Positions 10,848 to 21,765 of a stretch of DNA of 64,000 bases are shown here, piece after piece (position 1 is the stretch's first letter; every line of letters begins with the position of its first letter). A program made the position numbers and the translations under genes. This stretch comes from Diplonema papillatum (lineage: Eukaryota; Euglenozoa; Diplonemea; Diplonemida; Diplonemidae). Where the stretch lies: positions 1 to 64,000 of the forward strand of contig JAPJBO010000910.1 of the NCBI GenBank assembly GCA_030068145.1. The letters are read 5' to 3'. Below the pieces are notes generated by a model. The model was given only the letters and a program-made list of their open reading frames with translations. It searched no databases and was not told where the DNA came from.

Positions 10848-11515
10848 TAAGACTGTTTCTTGTGCTAAGCGGTTGGGGTCCTTATTTCGCTATCCGCGCC
10901 ACTGTGTCGTCGGAGAAGGAAGCTACGAATCCGAAGACCCCACCGTGTACGACCTCCAAATGACCCCCAAGTCGACCTCTTTATGAAGGTCCAAAAGTGG
11001 ACTACACCCCGGACCCCACTCCAGATTGCGGGAGTGGTTTTGCGGTCGTTTGTGCGGTCGGCCGCGCTCAATGCGGGAGTGGCACTCCTGCAATGCGGGA
11101 GTAGCCTCTCCCGCACTTTTTCACTCCCGCATTGACTTAGTATACGGTTGCTGAAGTCCGGGGTACAGTAGACTGAAGTCAGATTAGCTTCAGTAGTGAA
11201 AAGTTCAGTTGCAGCGGGATTCTTCGCGAGCTAAGTCCAGAGTCAGACTACAAACATTCATTTTTGTTTCCAGACTGTTTCTTGTGCTATTTCGCTATCC
11301 ACGCCACTGTGTCATCGGAAACGGAAACTACGAATCCGAAGACCCCACTGTGTACGACCTCCAAATGACCCAAGTCGACCTCTTTATGAAGGTCAAAAAG
11401 TGGACTACACTCTGGACTCCCACTCCAGATTGCGGGAGTAGTTTTGCGGTCGTTTGTGCGGTCGGCCGCGCTCAATGCGGGAGTGGCACTCCTGCAATGC
11501 GGGAGTACCAAGTCT
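10848..11515 (+). repeat. Duplicated segment, about 310 bp, two copies
   Basis: 10848-11165 and 11268-11515 are close copies (GACTGTTTCTTGTGCTA through CTCTTTATGAAGGT and beyond). Both continue into the small inverted-repeat element described next; the second copy of that element is truncated near 11515. Confidence 0.8.
11004..11165. mobile_element. MITE-like element with ACACCCCGGAC termini
   Basis: 162 bp bounded by imperfect inverted repeats: ACACCCCGGACCCC on the left and AGTCCGGGGTAC on the right. Inside are direct and inverted copies of CAATGCGGGAGTG. A second full element is at 22812-23005 and a half element at 11404-11515. No coding capacity. Non-autonomous DNA transposon is an inference from structure. 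Confidence 0.65.
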
Positions 11516-11534
11516 ACCTAACATGCACCACATC

Positions 11535-11900
11535 GTGCGCGCTTCATCGCTTGTACTCAAGCAAGCTGACGGTTCCTGCCGCATCAGCGACTGCCAACAG
11601 CACGTCCTGATGGCTGAAGGCGCAGCAATGAAAGGTTGCGCCGGGGGCAATCCGCCGACGGTGGTCATCCGCGCGACGTCGACAACAGAGACTGCATTCG
11701 CGTTCTGCTGCCCTTCGCCGCCGCCGCCGGTTGCGATGAACTTGCCGCTGCGGGAGAACGCGGCGAAGGTCGGCATGAACGGCAGGCCCTCGGCGGGCGT
11801 GACGTTCTGCAGCAGCTTCCCGGTCGACACCTCCCACACCTCGAGCGGAGCGTCCGGGCGGTGGCTTGCGGTGAGGATCGTGTTGTTGGGGCCGAAGTCA
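11535..11900 (-). pseudogene. Truncated copy of the WD40 gene 3' exon
   Basis: Near-identical to 12117-12480 of the WD40 gene (WEVSTGKLLQNVTP, KFIATGGGGEGQQ) with small deletions, including loss of the ANV triplet region near the end. It lies downstream of the intact exon in the direction of transcription and has no partner exon. Confidence 0.8.
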
Positions 11901-12116
11901 CATTAACTTCAGTAGTGAATATGCCAGTTGAAGATTCGAGATTTTTCGCGAACTGAGTTTACTGGTGTCAGAATTTGCTGGTGTCAGAAAACCTGCAGTG
12001 GTGAAAATCTCACTTGAAACTCCGGGAACCAACTCGAAAGTCACAAACACGAGACTTTTTGCAAACCAGGTCTACCTTTCATGACCAGCGCCGTACTTAC
12101 TTACATGTTGTGCTGT
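11901..12116. other. Non-coding gap 3' of WD40 gene
   Basis: Degenerate short repeats (AGTAGTGAAAATCTCACTTG type). It would include the WD40 gene 3' end. No polyadenylation signal was identified with confidence. Confidence 0.4.
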
Positions 12117-12754
12117 TCATCGCTTGTACTCGAGCAAGCTGACGGTTCCTGCCGCATCACCGACTGCCAACAGCACGTCCTGATGGCTGAAGGCGCAGCA
12201 ATGAAAGGTTACGTTAGCAGGCGCCGGGGGCAATCCGCCGACGGTGGTCATCCGCGCGACGTCAACAACAGAGACTGCATTCGCGTTCTGCTGCCCTTCG
12301 CCGCCGCCGCCGGTTGCGATGAACTTGCCGCTGCGGGAGAACGCGGCGAAGGTCGGCATGAACGGCAGGCCCTCGGCGGGCGTGACGTTCTGCAGCAGCT
12401 TCCCGGTCGACACCTCCCACACCTCGAGCGGAGCGTCCGGGCGGTGGCTCGCGGTGAGGATCGTGTTGTTGGGACCGAAGTCCAGCGCGTGGCCTACCAG
12501 CCTCGGGCCGAAGAACTCCCTCACCGGCGCGGCCGCGTGCCGCTCGCGCGTGTCCCAGAGCTTGACGGACTCCCAGCCGCCGGAGGCGACCATCGAGTCG
12601 TGGTGGCTCGACCAGCTCACGGCGTATATCCGGACTGGGTGCACGTTGACTTCGAACTCCGACGTGGAGGAAAACTTCGCCACCGGCGCCCCCGGACGGT
12701 TCAAATCGTACAGCCGCAGAGCCCCGTCTTGACCCCCCGAGATGAAGTTCGACG
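12117..12754 (-). CDS. WD40-repeat protein, 3' exon
   Basis: 212 codons including TGA at 12117. Repeats visible in order: ISGGQDGALRLYDL, VASGGWESVKLWDT, ILTASHRPDAPLEVWEV, FIATGGGG with VSVVDV, and a final strand ending LLEYKR. The acceptor is CACCGCAG at 12755. Joined to the donor at 14331, the junction reads YSIAVSRD-ASNFISGG, which restores a canonical WD repeat and the frame. The spliced protein is about 346 residues, the size of a single seven-bladed propeller. WD40 propellers are protein-interaction scaffolds; I cannot name the family member. The intron (12755-14330) holds a partial copy of this exon, a structured element and F repeats. Confidence 0.85.
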
Positions 12755-13382
12755 CTGCGGTGGTGTTGGAAGAGTTTGCACACGGCGAGGAGTGATGTCT
12801 TGCGCACACACACACACTTTTTTTCGGACTTCTTCGAAGAAGTGTGAAAACGGGTTTTTGCCTAGAGGCTTTTCGTGTTATTCTGCAGATGCTTTGGGCT
12901 ATCTTTGTGTCTATGCTTTCAGTTGTCTTCTTAACCATGGTTAAGTGAAGATGTGAAATAGAAGGCAGGGGTCGTTGTTCTTGGGCTGGTTTTGGAGGAT
13001 AAGGAAAAGCAAGAAGTTTTGCGGTGGTCCGTTGGAATGGTAGTTTGTGCTACCTGGATCCGTAACTTCGGGAAAAGGATTGGCTCTGAGGACACATGCG
13101 GGATTGTCAGTGCGGGTTTAGGTCTGGGGTCAGATTGAAGGTGTTGTGAGCAACCCGCGGCTCCTGATTTATTCCGGGCCTTCTTGCATGTTGTGCCCGC
13201 AATGAAGTGTCAGCTTGGAACTGTTCCGAGCAAGAGGAATCCAACTGGTTAATTAAACCACACAGCATTTCGTTTCATCACAGCCTCCGTTCGTTTGCAC
13301 TTCGTTCCTATCGCTACTCACTATCATTTACTCTTTCACTCTGTGTATCAATAGAAGATCAAGAAAAGAATCCGTAGAAGAA

Positions 13383-13592
13383 ATGGTAATCGTGGTAAAC
13401 TTTCTTTTTGTTCCTTTTACGGCTATTCTCTCCTTTTATGCGTCTTTTGCTCTCTATTGCTGGGAATACCGGTATTCCTGGACTTTTGGTGCTGAAGGAA
13501 GGGATGAATCCGTTCACTTCACCCCCCACGTGGCGCTCGTTTAGCAGGGGCTGCCGAGTCGCACCGTGGCACCGTCCTTCTGTGAAGTAAAC
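13383..13592 (+). ncRNA. Candidate structured RNA element S4
   Basis: About 210 bp, almost identical to 24823-25042. It contains CCCCCCACGT, then the invariant loop TTTAGCAGGGGCTGC enclosed by GCGCTCG and CGAGTCGC arms, and outer arms CTTCAC / GTGAAG. The same loop, with different but compensating stems, is in elements at 31668, 32935 and 46411. It sits in the WD40 intron on the opposite strand. Function unknown. Confidence 0.45.
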
Positions 13593-13594
13593 AT

Positions 13595-13860
13595 AGTAGT
13601 GCCGCTCGCGCGTGTCCCAGAGCTTGACGGACTCCCAGCCGCCGGAGGCGACGATCGAGTCGTCGTGGCTCGACCAGCTCACGGCGTATATCCGGACTGG
13701 GTGCACGTTGACTTCGAACTCCGACCTGGAGGAAAACTTCGCCACCGGCGCCCCCGGACGGTTCAAATCGTACAGCCGTCTTGACCCCCCCCGAGATGAA
13801 GTTCGACGCTGCGGTGGTGGTGGAAGAGTTTGCACACGGCGAGGAGAGAAGCCTTAATTG
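13595..13860 (-). pseudogene. Partial copy of WD40 3' exon
   Basis: Copy of 12531-12790 (LYDLNRPGAPVAKF, YAVSWSSHDDS, WESVKLWDT). It has lost nine bases around QDGALR, which breaks the frame, and it runs out just before the copied exon's middle. It lies within the intron between the two true WD40 exons, in the same orientation. Confidence 0.8.
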
Positions 13861-13929
13861 CAATGTTTGGACAGACAACACACTGCATCCCATGCCGATA
13901 CGCAGCAACGCCCTTCTCTCATGTAAACC

Positions 13930-14260
13930 CCAACGTCCCCCCCCCCCCCCCCCCCCAAAGCCTTAGTATTTTCTTGACTGTTTCTTGTAGCAAGCGGTCG
14001 GTTTTTTCAAGTCTCCGTTTGACTTGTGAGGCGGGGGGGTAAGGGGGGGGGTTTTCCATTAGTGCCTGCCCCAATTGTTACGTGGGCCTTCACAACATCG
14101 ACACGATTGTTTAACCAAGCTTCACCCCCTAAGTGCCGTCTAGTGGTCTAGCTTAGTGTGCCGGCTGGCGTTTGTTAGCGTTTATTGTGGTTTAGAGGTT
14201 CGGTGTTTTAGGGTCTCCGGTTGACCATTGAGGCTGTGAGGCGGGTAGTGTGAGGGATGT
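13930..14260 (+). repeat. Poly-C tract, F2 and F3 hairpin elements
   Basis: 13940-13956 is a cytosine homopolymer. 13976-14045 is F2 (TTTCTTGTAGCAAGCGGTCG then CAAGTCTCCGTTTGACTTG, where the hairpin stem is AAGTC/GACTT). 14174-14260 is F3 (stem GGTC/GACC). All lie in the WD40 intron. Confidence 0.8.
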
Positions 14261-14330
14261 AGGTATGATTACACACTTTAACTACGGCTAGCCAAGGTAG
14301 TTGCTACGAGAGCAAAGTTTTGAGGCATAC

Positions 14331-14733
14331 CGTCTCTGCTCACAGCGATGGAGTAAGTCTCGCTCGTCTCCTGCCACTGAGCGAGGCATTTCGACTTGTC
14401 GTACTTGACGATGTGGCCGTCGCTTCGGCTGGCCAGGAGCTTGGTGCTCTGCTTGTTGGAGCGGTCGCAGAACTCGACGCACGTTACCGGGACGGGCTGC
14501 GTGTCCAGGTCCACCTGCTGCTCGTCGTCCGCCGGCGCGGGGGTTGCGGAGTCGCTCTTCGGCGGAGGCACCGCCATGGCGGTGTCCGAGAGGATGCGGC
14601 CGGTCTTGACGTCGACCAGCGCCGCCTTCCCGCTGGCGCCCGCGCTGGCCACGGTTCGGTCGTCGCCGCTCCACTTCACCGAATAGCACGCCGCATTCCC
14701 GGTCCGGAGGGACTCACGCGCGACCCACCTCAT
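14331..14733 (-). CDS. WD40-repeat protein, 5' exon
   Basis: Starts at the first plausible ATG, 14733 (MRWVARESLRTGNAACYSV), and encodes VASAGASGKAALVDVKTG, an acidic linker (ATPAPADDEQQVDL) and KLLASRSDGHIVKYD. It ends at donor GAGACG/GTATGC at 14331. Open frame continues upstream of the ATG to about 14760 (RNTPRPV), so an earlier exon or trans-spliced leader is possible. Reading it with the 3' exon gives one continuous propeller. A truncated copy of this exon is at 15118-15450. Confidence 0.8.
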
Positions 14734-14759
14734 CACGGGGCGCGGCGTGTTCCTTCTTT

Positions 14760-15117
14760 TGTTCCTTTTTAAGTGTGTCCAATCCTGTGGGGAAATACAG
14801 TTTACAAGACCTCTTGAATAGTGTGTGCTGCCCTCACACAATGATTAACCTAACGTTACTCCGTTTCGTGAGACAAGGCGCAGACTGCAAGCACCTTTTT
14901 GCTAGACTGATCCTGTGCGTCAACCATTTGTTCGGCGGTCCATTTCTTGAAAAAGTGTGCACATCCTGAGGGGAAGCACAGTTTCTAGACGTTTTAGCGT
15001 TTATTGTGGTTTAGAGGTTCGGTGTTTTAGGGTCTCCGGTTGACCATTGAGGCTGTGAGGCGGGTAGTGTGAGGGATGTACGCTTTTTTGTGCTGCTAAC
15101 GATGAGCTGAAAGGCCT
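14760..15117 (+). repeat. Duplicated spacer and F3 element
   Basis: 14760-14830 (CAATCCTGTGGGGAAATACAG) recurs at 15450 and 15520. 14994-15080 is an F3 copy nearly identical to 14174-14260. No coding content. Confidence 0.7.
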
Positions 15118-15450
15118 ACCGTGGCGATGTAGTCATCGCTTCGGCTGGCCAGGTGCTTGGTGCTGTTACCGGGACGGGCTGCGTGTCCAGGTCCACCTGC
15201 TGCTCGTCATCCGCCGGCGCGGGGGTTGCGGTGTCGCGCCTCGGCGGAGGCACCGCCATGGCGGTGTCCGAGAGGATGCGGCCGGTCTTGACGTCGACCA
15301 GCGCCGCCTTCCCGCTGGCGCCCGCGCTGGCCACGGTTCGCCGCTCCACTTCACCGAATAGCACGCCGCATTCCCGGTCCGGAGGGACTCACGCGCGACC
15401 CACCTCATCACGGGGCGCGGCGTGTTCCTTCTTTTGTTCCTTTTTAAGTG
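15118..15450 (-). pseudogene. Partial copy of WD40 5' exon
   Basis: Copy of 14410-14760 missing two internal blocks: the segment with CVEFCDRSNKQSTK, and three codons after KWSG. The remaining frame is broken. It lies upstream of the true exon, same orientation. Confidence 0.8.
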
Positions 15451-15569
15451 TGTCCAATCCTGTGGGGAAATACAGTTTACACGACCTCTTGAGTAGTGTG
15501 TGCTGCCCTCACATGATGATGTGTCCAATCCTGTGGGGAAATACAGTTTACAAGACCTCTTGAATAGTG

Positions 15570-16760
15570 TGTGCTGCCCTGACACTGATCACAAAAATTC
15601 TAGGAGCTTGGTGGTGTTACCGGGACGGGCTGCGTGTCAAGGTCCACCTACTGTTCGTCATTCGACCGGTTTATCAATCTCCAGCTGACTGATTCGCACT
15701 TAGCGCAAAGCGTTGTGTGTCAAGCGAACAGGCTGACGCGGAAAGCGTCGTTCCCGACACGACAACTACCAATTTCAAGGAGCTTGTTGTGCTTCCTGCC
15801 ACCGATCACAGTTTCGAATTTTGCACGCCAACTGAAGGTTTTGATACTACGTAGCGCCTTGGAATAGCACGCGACTTTCCCAGCGCAGGTGAACTCTGAC
15901 TTAACGGAGGAAGAAATGTAAAACGGGCGGAAAAAGTCCGAAGATTCGTGTAGGGGAAGAGGGAAGAAGGAGAAACGAAGAAGGGAAGAAGAGTTTGAAG
16001 CAAGAAAAGAAGAAGTAGAAGTAGAAGAAGAAGAAGAAGAACGAGAAGGAGGAAAAGCAGGAGAAAGAGGCACTACTCTAGAAAAGATAGAAGGTGAGGA
16101 GAAAGACCCCCATTTTCAGCCCCCGCGACTTCTTCGCGTGCCAGCATTCCTCGACTGGCGCGACTGTCTGGTCCAAAGTCAATTCAGGCCGCCAACTCAC
16201 AGCTTACTAAAGCAAGACAACGACTTTTCTCTCGGTGCATACATCTCTATTTCGCCCTGAAAGTATTCTTCTCCAATTTTTCACTTTTTCACATTTTTCC
16301 GGATTTTTTCATATGTTGACCATTTTTGGGTCAGATCCACTGGGTCCAAATTTTGGACCCAAAAATTCGGGTCCAAATTCGGGGTCTAAATTCTGGGCAC
16401 CAAGAGTATGAGGAAGGTGAGACTGGCATTTTTTGGTCCTGCTGGGGGTTGGTTTATTATCAGTAACGCCGGAGCTGGCTACACACAACGGCCCTCGGAA
16501 GTCGCGGGCAGAAAGAAAACGGGCGCTTTCAGCGGAAACGCGGGGGGTGCGACCGCCAATATCAGACGTACTCACGACAGGGAGCATACTCGCTGCAGAG
16601 GAGAGAGGACCGGAAGAAAGGGGGACTGCACGGGCGGAGGGAAGAAAATACTCGACGCAGCTGCTTTGACTCCGAATGGAAGGGAGGAAATATAGAGGTA
16701 GAGATAAATACAATACAAACACAATCCGAATTGTGTTCACCACCGTGTTTTTTTTTTTTT
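15570..16760. other. No supported gene; purine-rich and short-repeat DNA
   Basis: 15600-15660 echoes the WD40 exon (GGTCCACCTACTG). 15940-16070 is strongly purine-biased (GAAGAAGAAGAA). 16315-16400 has several near-palindromic GGGTCCAAAT words. 16749-16772 is a 20-plus T tract. Open frames here are short and compositionally driven. Confidence 0.6.
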
Positions 16761-16771
16761 TTTTTTTTTTT

Positions 16772-17097
16772 TCACTCAGGCTTCTTTCCTGTTGTGTTTG
16801 TGGGTCTTGTCGTGTAGAGCTTGACCTCACGTCCGTCACACGCGTGTTCGGCAGTTACAGCACTTGGGATCCCTTCGGTTCTTTGTCTGGCAGCTTTCGT
16901 CGAGCATTTCCTTCTAAGCTGGCGCTTATATGTACAAAATTAGTACGGCGCTTTCTTTTGCTTTTGCTGCACCAGCGGAACCCACCTGTTTCGGTGTGCT
17001 TCATGCAGTACGCCGGCCAACTACTATTTTTTTTTTTCTTTTTTTAGAGTTAAAGTTCGCTTGAAATTCCGGGGTTTTAGGGTCTCCGTGTGACCGT
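16772..17097 (+). repeat. Composite dispersed repeat R3-R4-F1
   Basis: R3 (16772-16935, landmarks TGTTGTGTTTGTG and CTTTGTCTGGCAGCTTTC), R4 (16965-17025) and F1 (17044-17097, TTTAGAGTTAAAGTTCGCTT with GGGTCTCCGTGTGACC) follow each other. The sequence after F1 (TTCTCTTAGAGCAAGAAAGG) also follows the F1 copy at 32775, so the family extends at least 60 bp past the hairpin. Confidence 0.75.
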
Positions 17098-17204
17098 TCA
17101 TGAATGGGTTCTCTTAGAGCAAGAAAGGGCTATGTGGCTACGGGTTGTATTTTTAGTTCCCAGCAGCAGTGCTTTGTTGACACAAAGAAGAAGAGAAGAA
17201 AGAA

Positions 17205-17480
17205 AAAGAAAAAGGCCGCTCCCGGTCCAGGAACGTGACGGTCAACCACAGCTTGCAAAGCTTGAGTCGGAGGCAGCACAGTGCCACAACCCCGTCCGCT
17301 CTGCCCTGTGGCTGACCGTCTCGACGAGCTTGTGTTCAGCGCAAGCGCCAAGCCCCAAGGTGCGCCACGCCTTGATGCTTTAGTTTGGGAAATCGGTAGC
17401 CACTTGACCCGTAGGCCCGTGGCTCTGCAGTACCGCCGAACACGTGAAGCTTGGCTCCCGTGTAGCAGGCTTTCCCTGGT
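17205..17480 (-). repeat. Dispersed repeat R1, about 275 bp, inverted copy
   Basis: Reverse complement of 23505-23775 and 24465-24735; a partial direct copy is at 43497-43622. Landmarks on the minus strand: TTCGGCGGTACTGCAGAGCC and GACCGTCACGTTCCTGGACC. It may be a SINE, but no Pol III promoter was recognised. Confidence 0.85.
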
Positions 17481-17734
17481 ACCTTGTTGTTGTTGACACA
17501 AAAAGAAGAAAAAAAACGGCACTTCGGAAGAAGCACGCAGTTCTTTTCCAACCTTGAAGTCTCCGCTAGATAGATAAAAATTGTTCCACGGCCTGTACGA
17601 GCAAGCTTCGCGACGGCATGCGCACGCGAGTTTGTGTGTGCTTTCAGTTCATTTTTCAAGCAGCGGCTGACGAGGGGTTCTGCGAAACAGGTCAATCGAG
17701 TAATAGCACGCGACTTCAAGTCGGTGCAAGCCCG

Positions 17735-17985
17735 CAAGAGCCCTATCAGCTTTTGACGGTAGTGTAGTGGACTACCGTGGCTGTAACGGGTAACGGGGAA
17801 TTAGGGTTCGATTCCGGAGCCTGAGAAACGGCTACCACATCTAAGGATGGCAGCAGGTACGCAAATTGCCCAATAGCAACACTGCTGAGGCAGCGAAGAG
17901 AAATAGCCTCGACACGTTCTTAGTACGTTGCGAAGAAGCAATGGATGATATCTAAACCTGTAAACACCCCTACTCGCAACCTGCG
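17735..17985 (+). rRNA. Fragment of 18S rRNA gene (not full length)
   Basis: Recognisable conserved 5'-domain 18S words in order: CCTATCAGCTTTTGACGG, GTAACGGGTAACGGGGAATT, GGTTCGATTCCGGA, GCCTGAGAAACGGCTACCAC and GGCAGCAGGTACGCAAATTG. The usual GAGGGA before GCCTGAG is missing. Sequence after about 17985 is unrelated, so this is a roughly 250-nt pseudogene fragment. It overlaps the region represented at 27045-27290. Confidence 0.85.
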
Positions 17986-18002
17986 GGAGCATCGGCGGTT
18001 AC

Positions 18003-18775
18003 TTGAAACTGAAGGAGGCGTGGACGCCTCTCGCACAGCGGCACCACGCGAAAACAGGTCTACAACACACACATATATCAGCAAGCTTGCTTGAGCGCCG
18101 ATGGCGCCTCTCGTGGAATCATATCTTGTCCAGAAACAGCGATGCCTCCTCACCAATACCACCTCAAACCGAGGCTAGAAAAGGGTGCGGTCACACATGC
18201 ACAAACAGGCTGTCCTTCCGAACACCTATTCTTGTTTGCATCACCCCTTTCCCCCTTTGTTGTGAAGGCCCGCCAGTTGCTTTCTGTTTATCATTCGCGC
18301 AAGAGATGTTTTCACCGGGTTTCTTCTCGCTGCGTTTTGGCCTCCTTTTGTGCTACGTCGAATCCACGACAGCAAGAAGCAGACAAAACGCAAAACGAGC
18401 ATGGCCTCAGGACAAGATATAGGATTCCACACACACACAGACACTCACCCGCACATATACACAGCTCGCCCAGAAACGTAGGGATTCCAACTTGACGCGC
18501 AGAACGCGTTCAGCAAGCTTGTGGTTTTGTGTGCGTGTGAGCTTGTGTAAGAACTAAGGGTAGAAACAGAAAGGGGGAGAAAGGTCATGCACCTCGCGGC
18601 GCCAGGTCGCTTGGAAAAGCGACGGCGGCCCGAGGTGGATTCGTGTCACCGTCGATCCCGAGGGACGAACAGTTGGGAGTCTTCCGACATTTTTTTTTTT
18701 TGAAAATTTTTTTGTTGGGGTTGGGGGCGGTGAGAGAAACTGATGACGCGCGCCAGAAAGTCTTTCATCTTTTTG
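18003..18775. other. No supported gene
   Basis: CA/GT-rich and T-rich short tracts. Part of 18440-18530 (TAGGGATTCCAACTTGACGCG) resembles 30475-30520. Nothing codes convincingly. Confidence 0.5.
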
Positions 18776-19060
18776 CAGACTGTTTCTTGTAGCAAGCGGT
18801 CGGTTTTTTGAAGTCTCCGTTTGACTTGTGAGGCGGGGGGGGTTTGCAAGAACGTGCTTGGAATGGGTATGTGCTCAACACCGCACTGGTCCCGTCTGCG
18901 CCGTGTTTCGGTCCTTTAAGCCACGGACACATAAGGCGGACCATCATCAGCGCGGAACCTGAGTGTCTGCAGACAGGACTGCGGTGTGAGTCTGGTTTGT
19001 CAGGCGGCTGTTCGTAGCTCGTCACAGCCAGGACCACCCGTGCTACTAGAGCACAGGCGA
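18776..19060 (+). repeat. F2 hairpin element followed by dispersed repeat R2
   Basis: 18776-18843 is F2 (GAAGTCTCCGTTTGACTTG). 18845-19060 is R2, starting GCAAGAACGTGCTTGGAATG and including CCCGTCTGCGCCGTGTTTCG and CTCGTCACAGCCAGGACCAC. Other R2 copies are at 19645, 20140 and 35070. Confidence 0.75.
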
Positions 19061-19640
19061 ATCCGTCACGGGGAGAAGGCCCCTACAACCGTGTCTGAGC
19101 AATCAGTTAAAAAACTCAGGGCACTCGCCCTGATTGTGACTGCGACTCGCTAGGCAGCACTGACTTGTCTTCATTTACGGTGGCAATCTGCGAAGTAAAC
19201 TCCGCAGAGCACAGTGGACATGGGGTTGCCGTGTGCAGCACCAATGGTTGAAGTACCAAAAGGAAAAGAGTGCGAGAAAGTAATCCTGCGTGCTGAGGGC
19301 AGCAAGTCGCGTTACGCGAAGTACCCTACTGGAATGGGGTGAGGCGGGGGGGGGGGGTAATCTCAAGGCCGTCCATAAAGCCGTTAGGCACGGGAAACTT
19401 TTAAGTACTCTGACCACATGGATCAGCCGTTAACCAGCGGCTGCCAGTTAATCCTGTGGCACCTTTCATTTCGGGGGGTATGTAAATTTAGTTGGTAATG
19501 ACGAGAAAGACTGCTATGTAGAAAGAGGAGTGTTGGCACTCTTTCTGTGGGCACTCCAGTGAAACTGGGTATGTTACCGTTTCAGGTTTTGGGGGCATCG
19601 TCTCATGTGGATTCTGAGACCTATTTCTGGGCCCTGGAAT
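19061..19640. other. No supported gene
   Basis: Unique-looking sequence with a G run at 19346-19358. No exon-like frame, repeat family or RNA signature recognised. Confidence 0.5.
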
Positions 19641-19644
19641 TGCA

Positions 19645-20330
19645 AGAACGCGCTTGGAATGGATATGTGCTCAACGCCGCACGGGTCCCGTCTGCGCCGT
19701 GTTTCGGTCCTGTAAGCCACTGACACGTAAGGCGGACCATCACCACTGAGTGTCTGGTTCGTCAGGCGGCTGTTTGTAGCTCGTCACAGCCAGGACCACA
19801 CATGCGACCAGAGCACAGGCGAATCCGTCACGGGGAGAGGAGGGGGATTGCAAGAACGTGCTTGGAATGGATATGTGCACAACACCGCACTGGCCACGGG
19901 TAAGGAGGGAGCGGCGGTGGAGAGGACCATTGCGCCGGTGGAGCGTGGGGAGGCATCTAGGATATCGAGCAACACCCGCTGGCTTCTTACGAGGGCGGCG
20001 GCGCCGCCGCTGGCGGCGTCTCGTTGCACGGGGGAGGCATCGGCCGGCTTCGCCGCCGCGTTGCCCGCATCGCCGACGGGAATCGGAATGTTGTCCGTCT
20101 GCAGGACTTTGCCGCCTTTGTCCGGGCCCCCTGGAAGTGCAAGAACGCGCTTGGAATGGATATGTGCCCAACACCGCACTGGTCCCGTCTGCGCCGTGTT
20201 TCGGTCCTGTAAGCCACTGACACGTAAGGCGGACCATCACCACTGAGTGTCTGGTTCGTCAGGCGGCTGTTTGTAGCTCGTCACAGCCAGGACCACACGT
20301 GCGACCAGAGCACAGGCGAATCCGTCACGG
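19645..20330 (+). repeat. Two R2 copies flanking a copied exon piece
   Basis: R2 at 19645-19830 and 20140-20330 flank 19850-20135, which is a copy of 20344-20660, the 3' part of the small ORF described next (GATGTTGTCCGTCTGCAGG landmarks). The arrangement is a roughly 495-bp tandem duplication. Confidence 0.75.
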
Positions 20331-20463
20331 GGGAGAGGAGGGGGATTGCAAGAACGTGCTTGGAATGGATATGTGCACAACCGCACTGGCCACGGGTAAG
20401 GAGGGAGGGGCGGTGGAGAGGACCATTGCGCCGGGTGAGAGCGGGTGTAGAGTGGGGAGGCAT

Positions 20464-20748
20464 CTAGGATATCGAGCAGCACCCGCTGGCTTCTTTCGAG
20501 GGCGCGGCGGCGCCGCCGCTGGCGGCGTCTCGTTGCACGGGGGAGGCGTCGGCCGGTCCGGCAGCCGCGGCCGGGCTCGCCGCCGCGTTGCCCGCATCGC
20601 CGACGGGAATCGGAATGTTGTCCGTCTGCAGGACCTTGCCGCCTTTGTCGGGACCCCCGTCGGCCTTCTTCGGGCTCGTCTCCCCGTCGACGAAGCTGGA
20701 CCTCAGGAACTGGGGGTTGACCGTCAGCTTGCTGCGAGCGGGCGGCAT
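20464..20748 (-). CDS. Hypothetical alanine-rich small protein or first exon
   Basis: 94 codons from ATG at 20748, beginning MPPARSKLTVNPQFLRSSF, then a Lys/Asp/Gly segment and a long low-complexity Ala/Pro/Gly tail ending GCCSIS before a stop. The N-terminal half looks like ordinary protein; the tail may be intron if a GT donor is used before it. The 3' part of the segment is duplicated at 19935-20130, as happens with proven exons in this window. No family recognised. Confidence 0.4.
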   Translation of the reverse strand: MPPARSKLTVNPQFLRSSFVDGETSPKKADGGPDKGGKVLQTDNIPIPVGDAGNAAASPAAAAGPADASPVQRDAASGGAAAPSKEASGCCSIS

Positions 20749-21765
20749 ACTAGCGTCGAACTTCGCCTCTTCCCCTTACTCTCCCCACCGGCAGCACAGT
20801 CACACACGCAACGCCAGGGCACCCTTCCAGCAAGCCCCCTTTTCCGCCCACCCGCTTTTTCCCCACCAGCCAAATGGCGGGCTTCCGGACACTCTGCCGC
20901 TGCCCCTCTCCGGGATGAACACTCGGTTCACACGCGCAGCTACCCGAGAGGCCTGGCCAGAAGGTTAAAAAAAAAAAAAAAAAAAAGAACGGGCCCCGCG
21001 CGTCAATTTTTTGGGGTTCTTTGTTGTTGGTGTTGGTGTTGGTGGTGTTGTTGGTGTTGTTGTTTTTTTCTTTTTCTTTTTTTTTTCCTTTTTTTTTTGG
21101 CCCGCTTTTCTGGCTGTTCGGCTTCGCGGTTTTCTCGCACCTGTGTGTTTGCTTCTTTTGCTCGTCCGTAGGTGCAGCTTCAGCAAGTGCACTGCCTCCG
21201 TGGGTCGCTAGGCGGAAACTCGTAGATGGGCGTTCCTTTTCGTGTTGTTTGTGTGGATGTGTGGATGTGTGTAAAGTGTGTGTGTGTCACTCTTTTCCAC
21301 TGTCTTCCTCTCTTCCCTGTTCGGTTCAGAAGATTTCGGACATTTTGGCGGTTTGAAAAATTGCCGCACCAAACGCACACCAAGTCTGTCGATTCATCGT
21401 GGGAATGCTAAGCGCGTAACGAACCACCAGGAAGGTGTTGGACACCGGATTCCAAAGGAAATCGGAAAACAAAGGTTGGTGGTGTGACCTCCTGGGCTGG
21501 CCTGTTTCGCTCACCATTCAGCGGCTATCTCGGGGGGTTACCCATCGTAAGTGCATCCCTTTTCGTTTTCTTCCTTTTGCGTTCAATTCATTGGTCAGTC
21601 AAGATCGTCAACGAGTGAAGCGCACAAAGCATTCTGTTCACGCTCCGGTATTCGCGCCGCTGGCGAAGAACACGCTCCTGAAAATGGCTGACTTCCTGAT
21701 CGATTCGTTTAGCGGTTCGACAAGCTACGCCAGACAGAATGGATGTCAAATTCTTGCCCCAAACT
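20749..21765. other. No supported gene; homopolymer and GT-rich tracts
   Basis: 20967-20986 is poly-A and 21015-21100 is a T/G-rich low-complexity tract (GTTGGTGTTGGTGTTGG). 21250-21290 is a TGTG-rich tract. Possible promoter region for the ORF at 20748, but no signal is identified. Confidence 0.5.

Noticed and set aside
17795..17850. GGTTCGATTCC, which looks like a tRNA B box
   Set aside because: It is part of the 18S conserved sequence (GGGTTCGATTCCGGA); no cloverleaf surrounds it.
20299..21171. 290-codon plus-strand frame
   Set aside because: It runs antisense to an Ala-rich ORF, then through poly-A and GT-rich tracts, giving homopolymeric residues.
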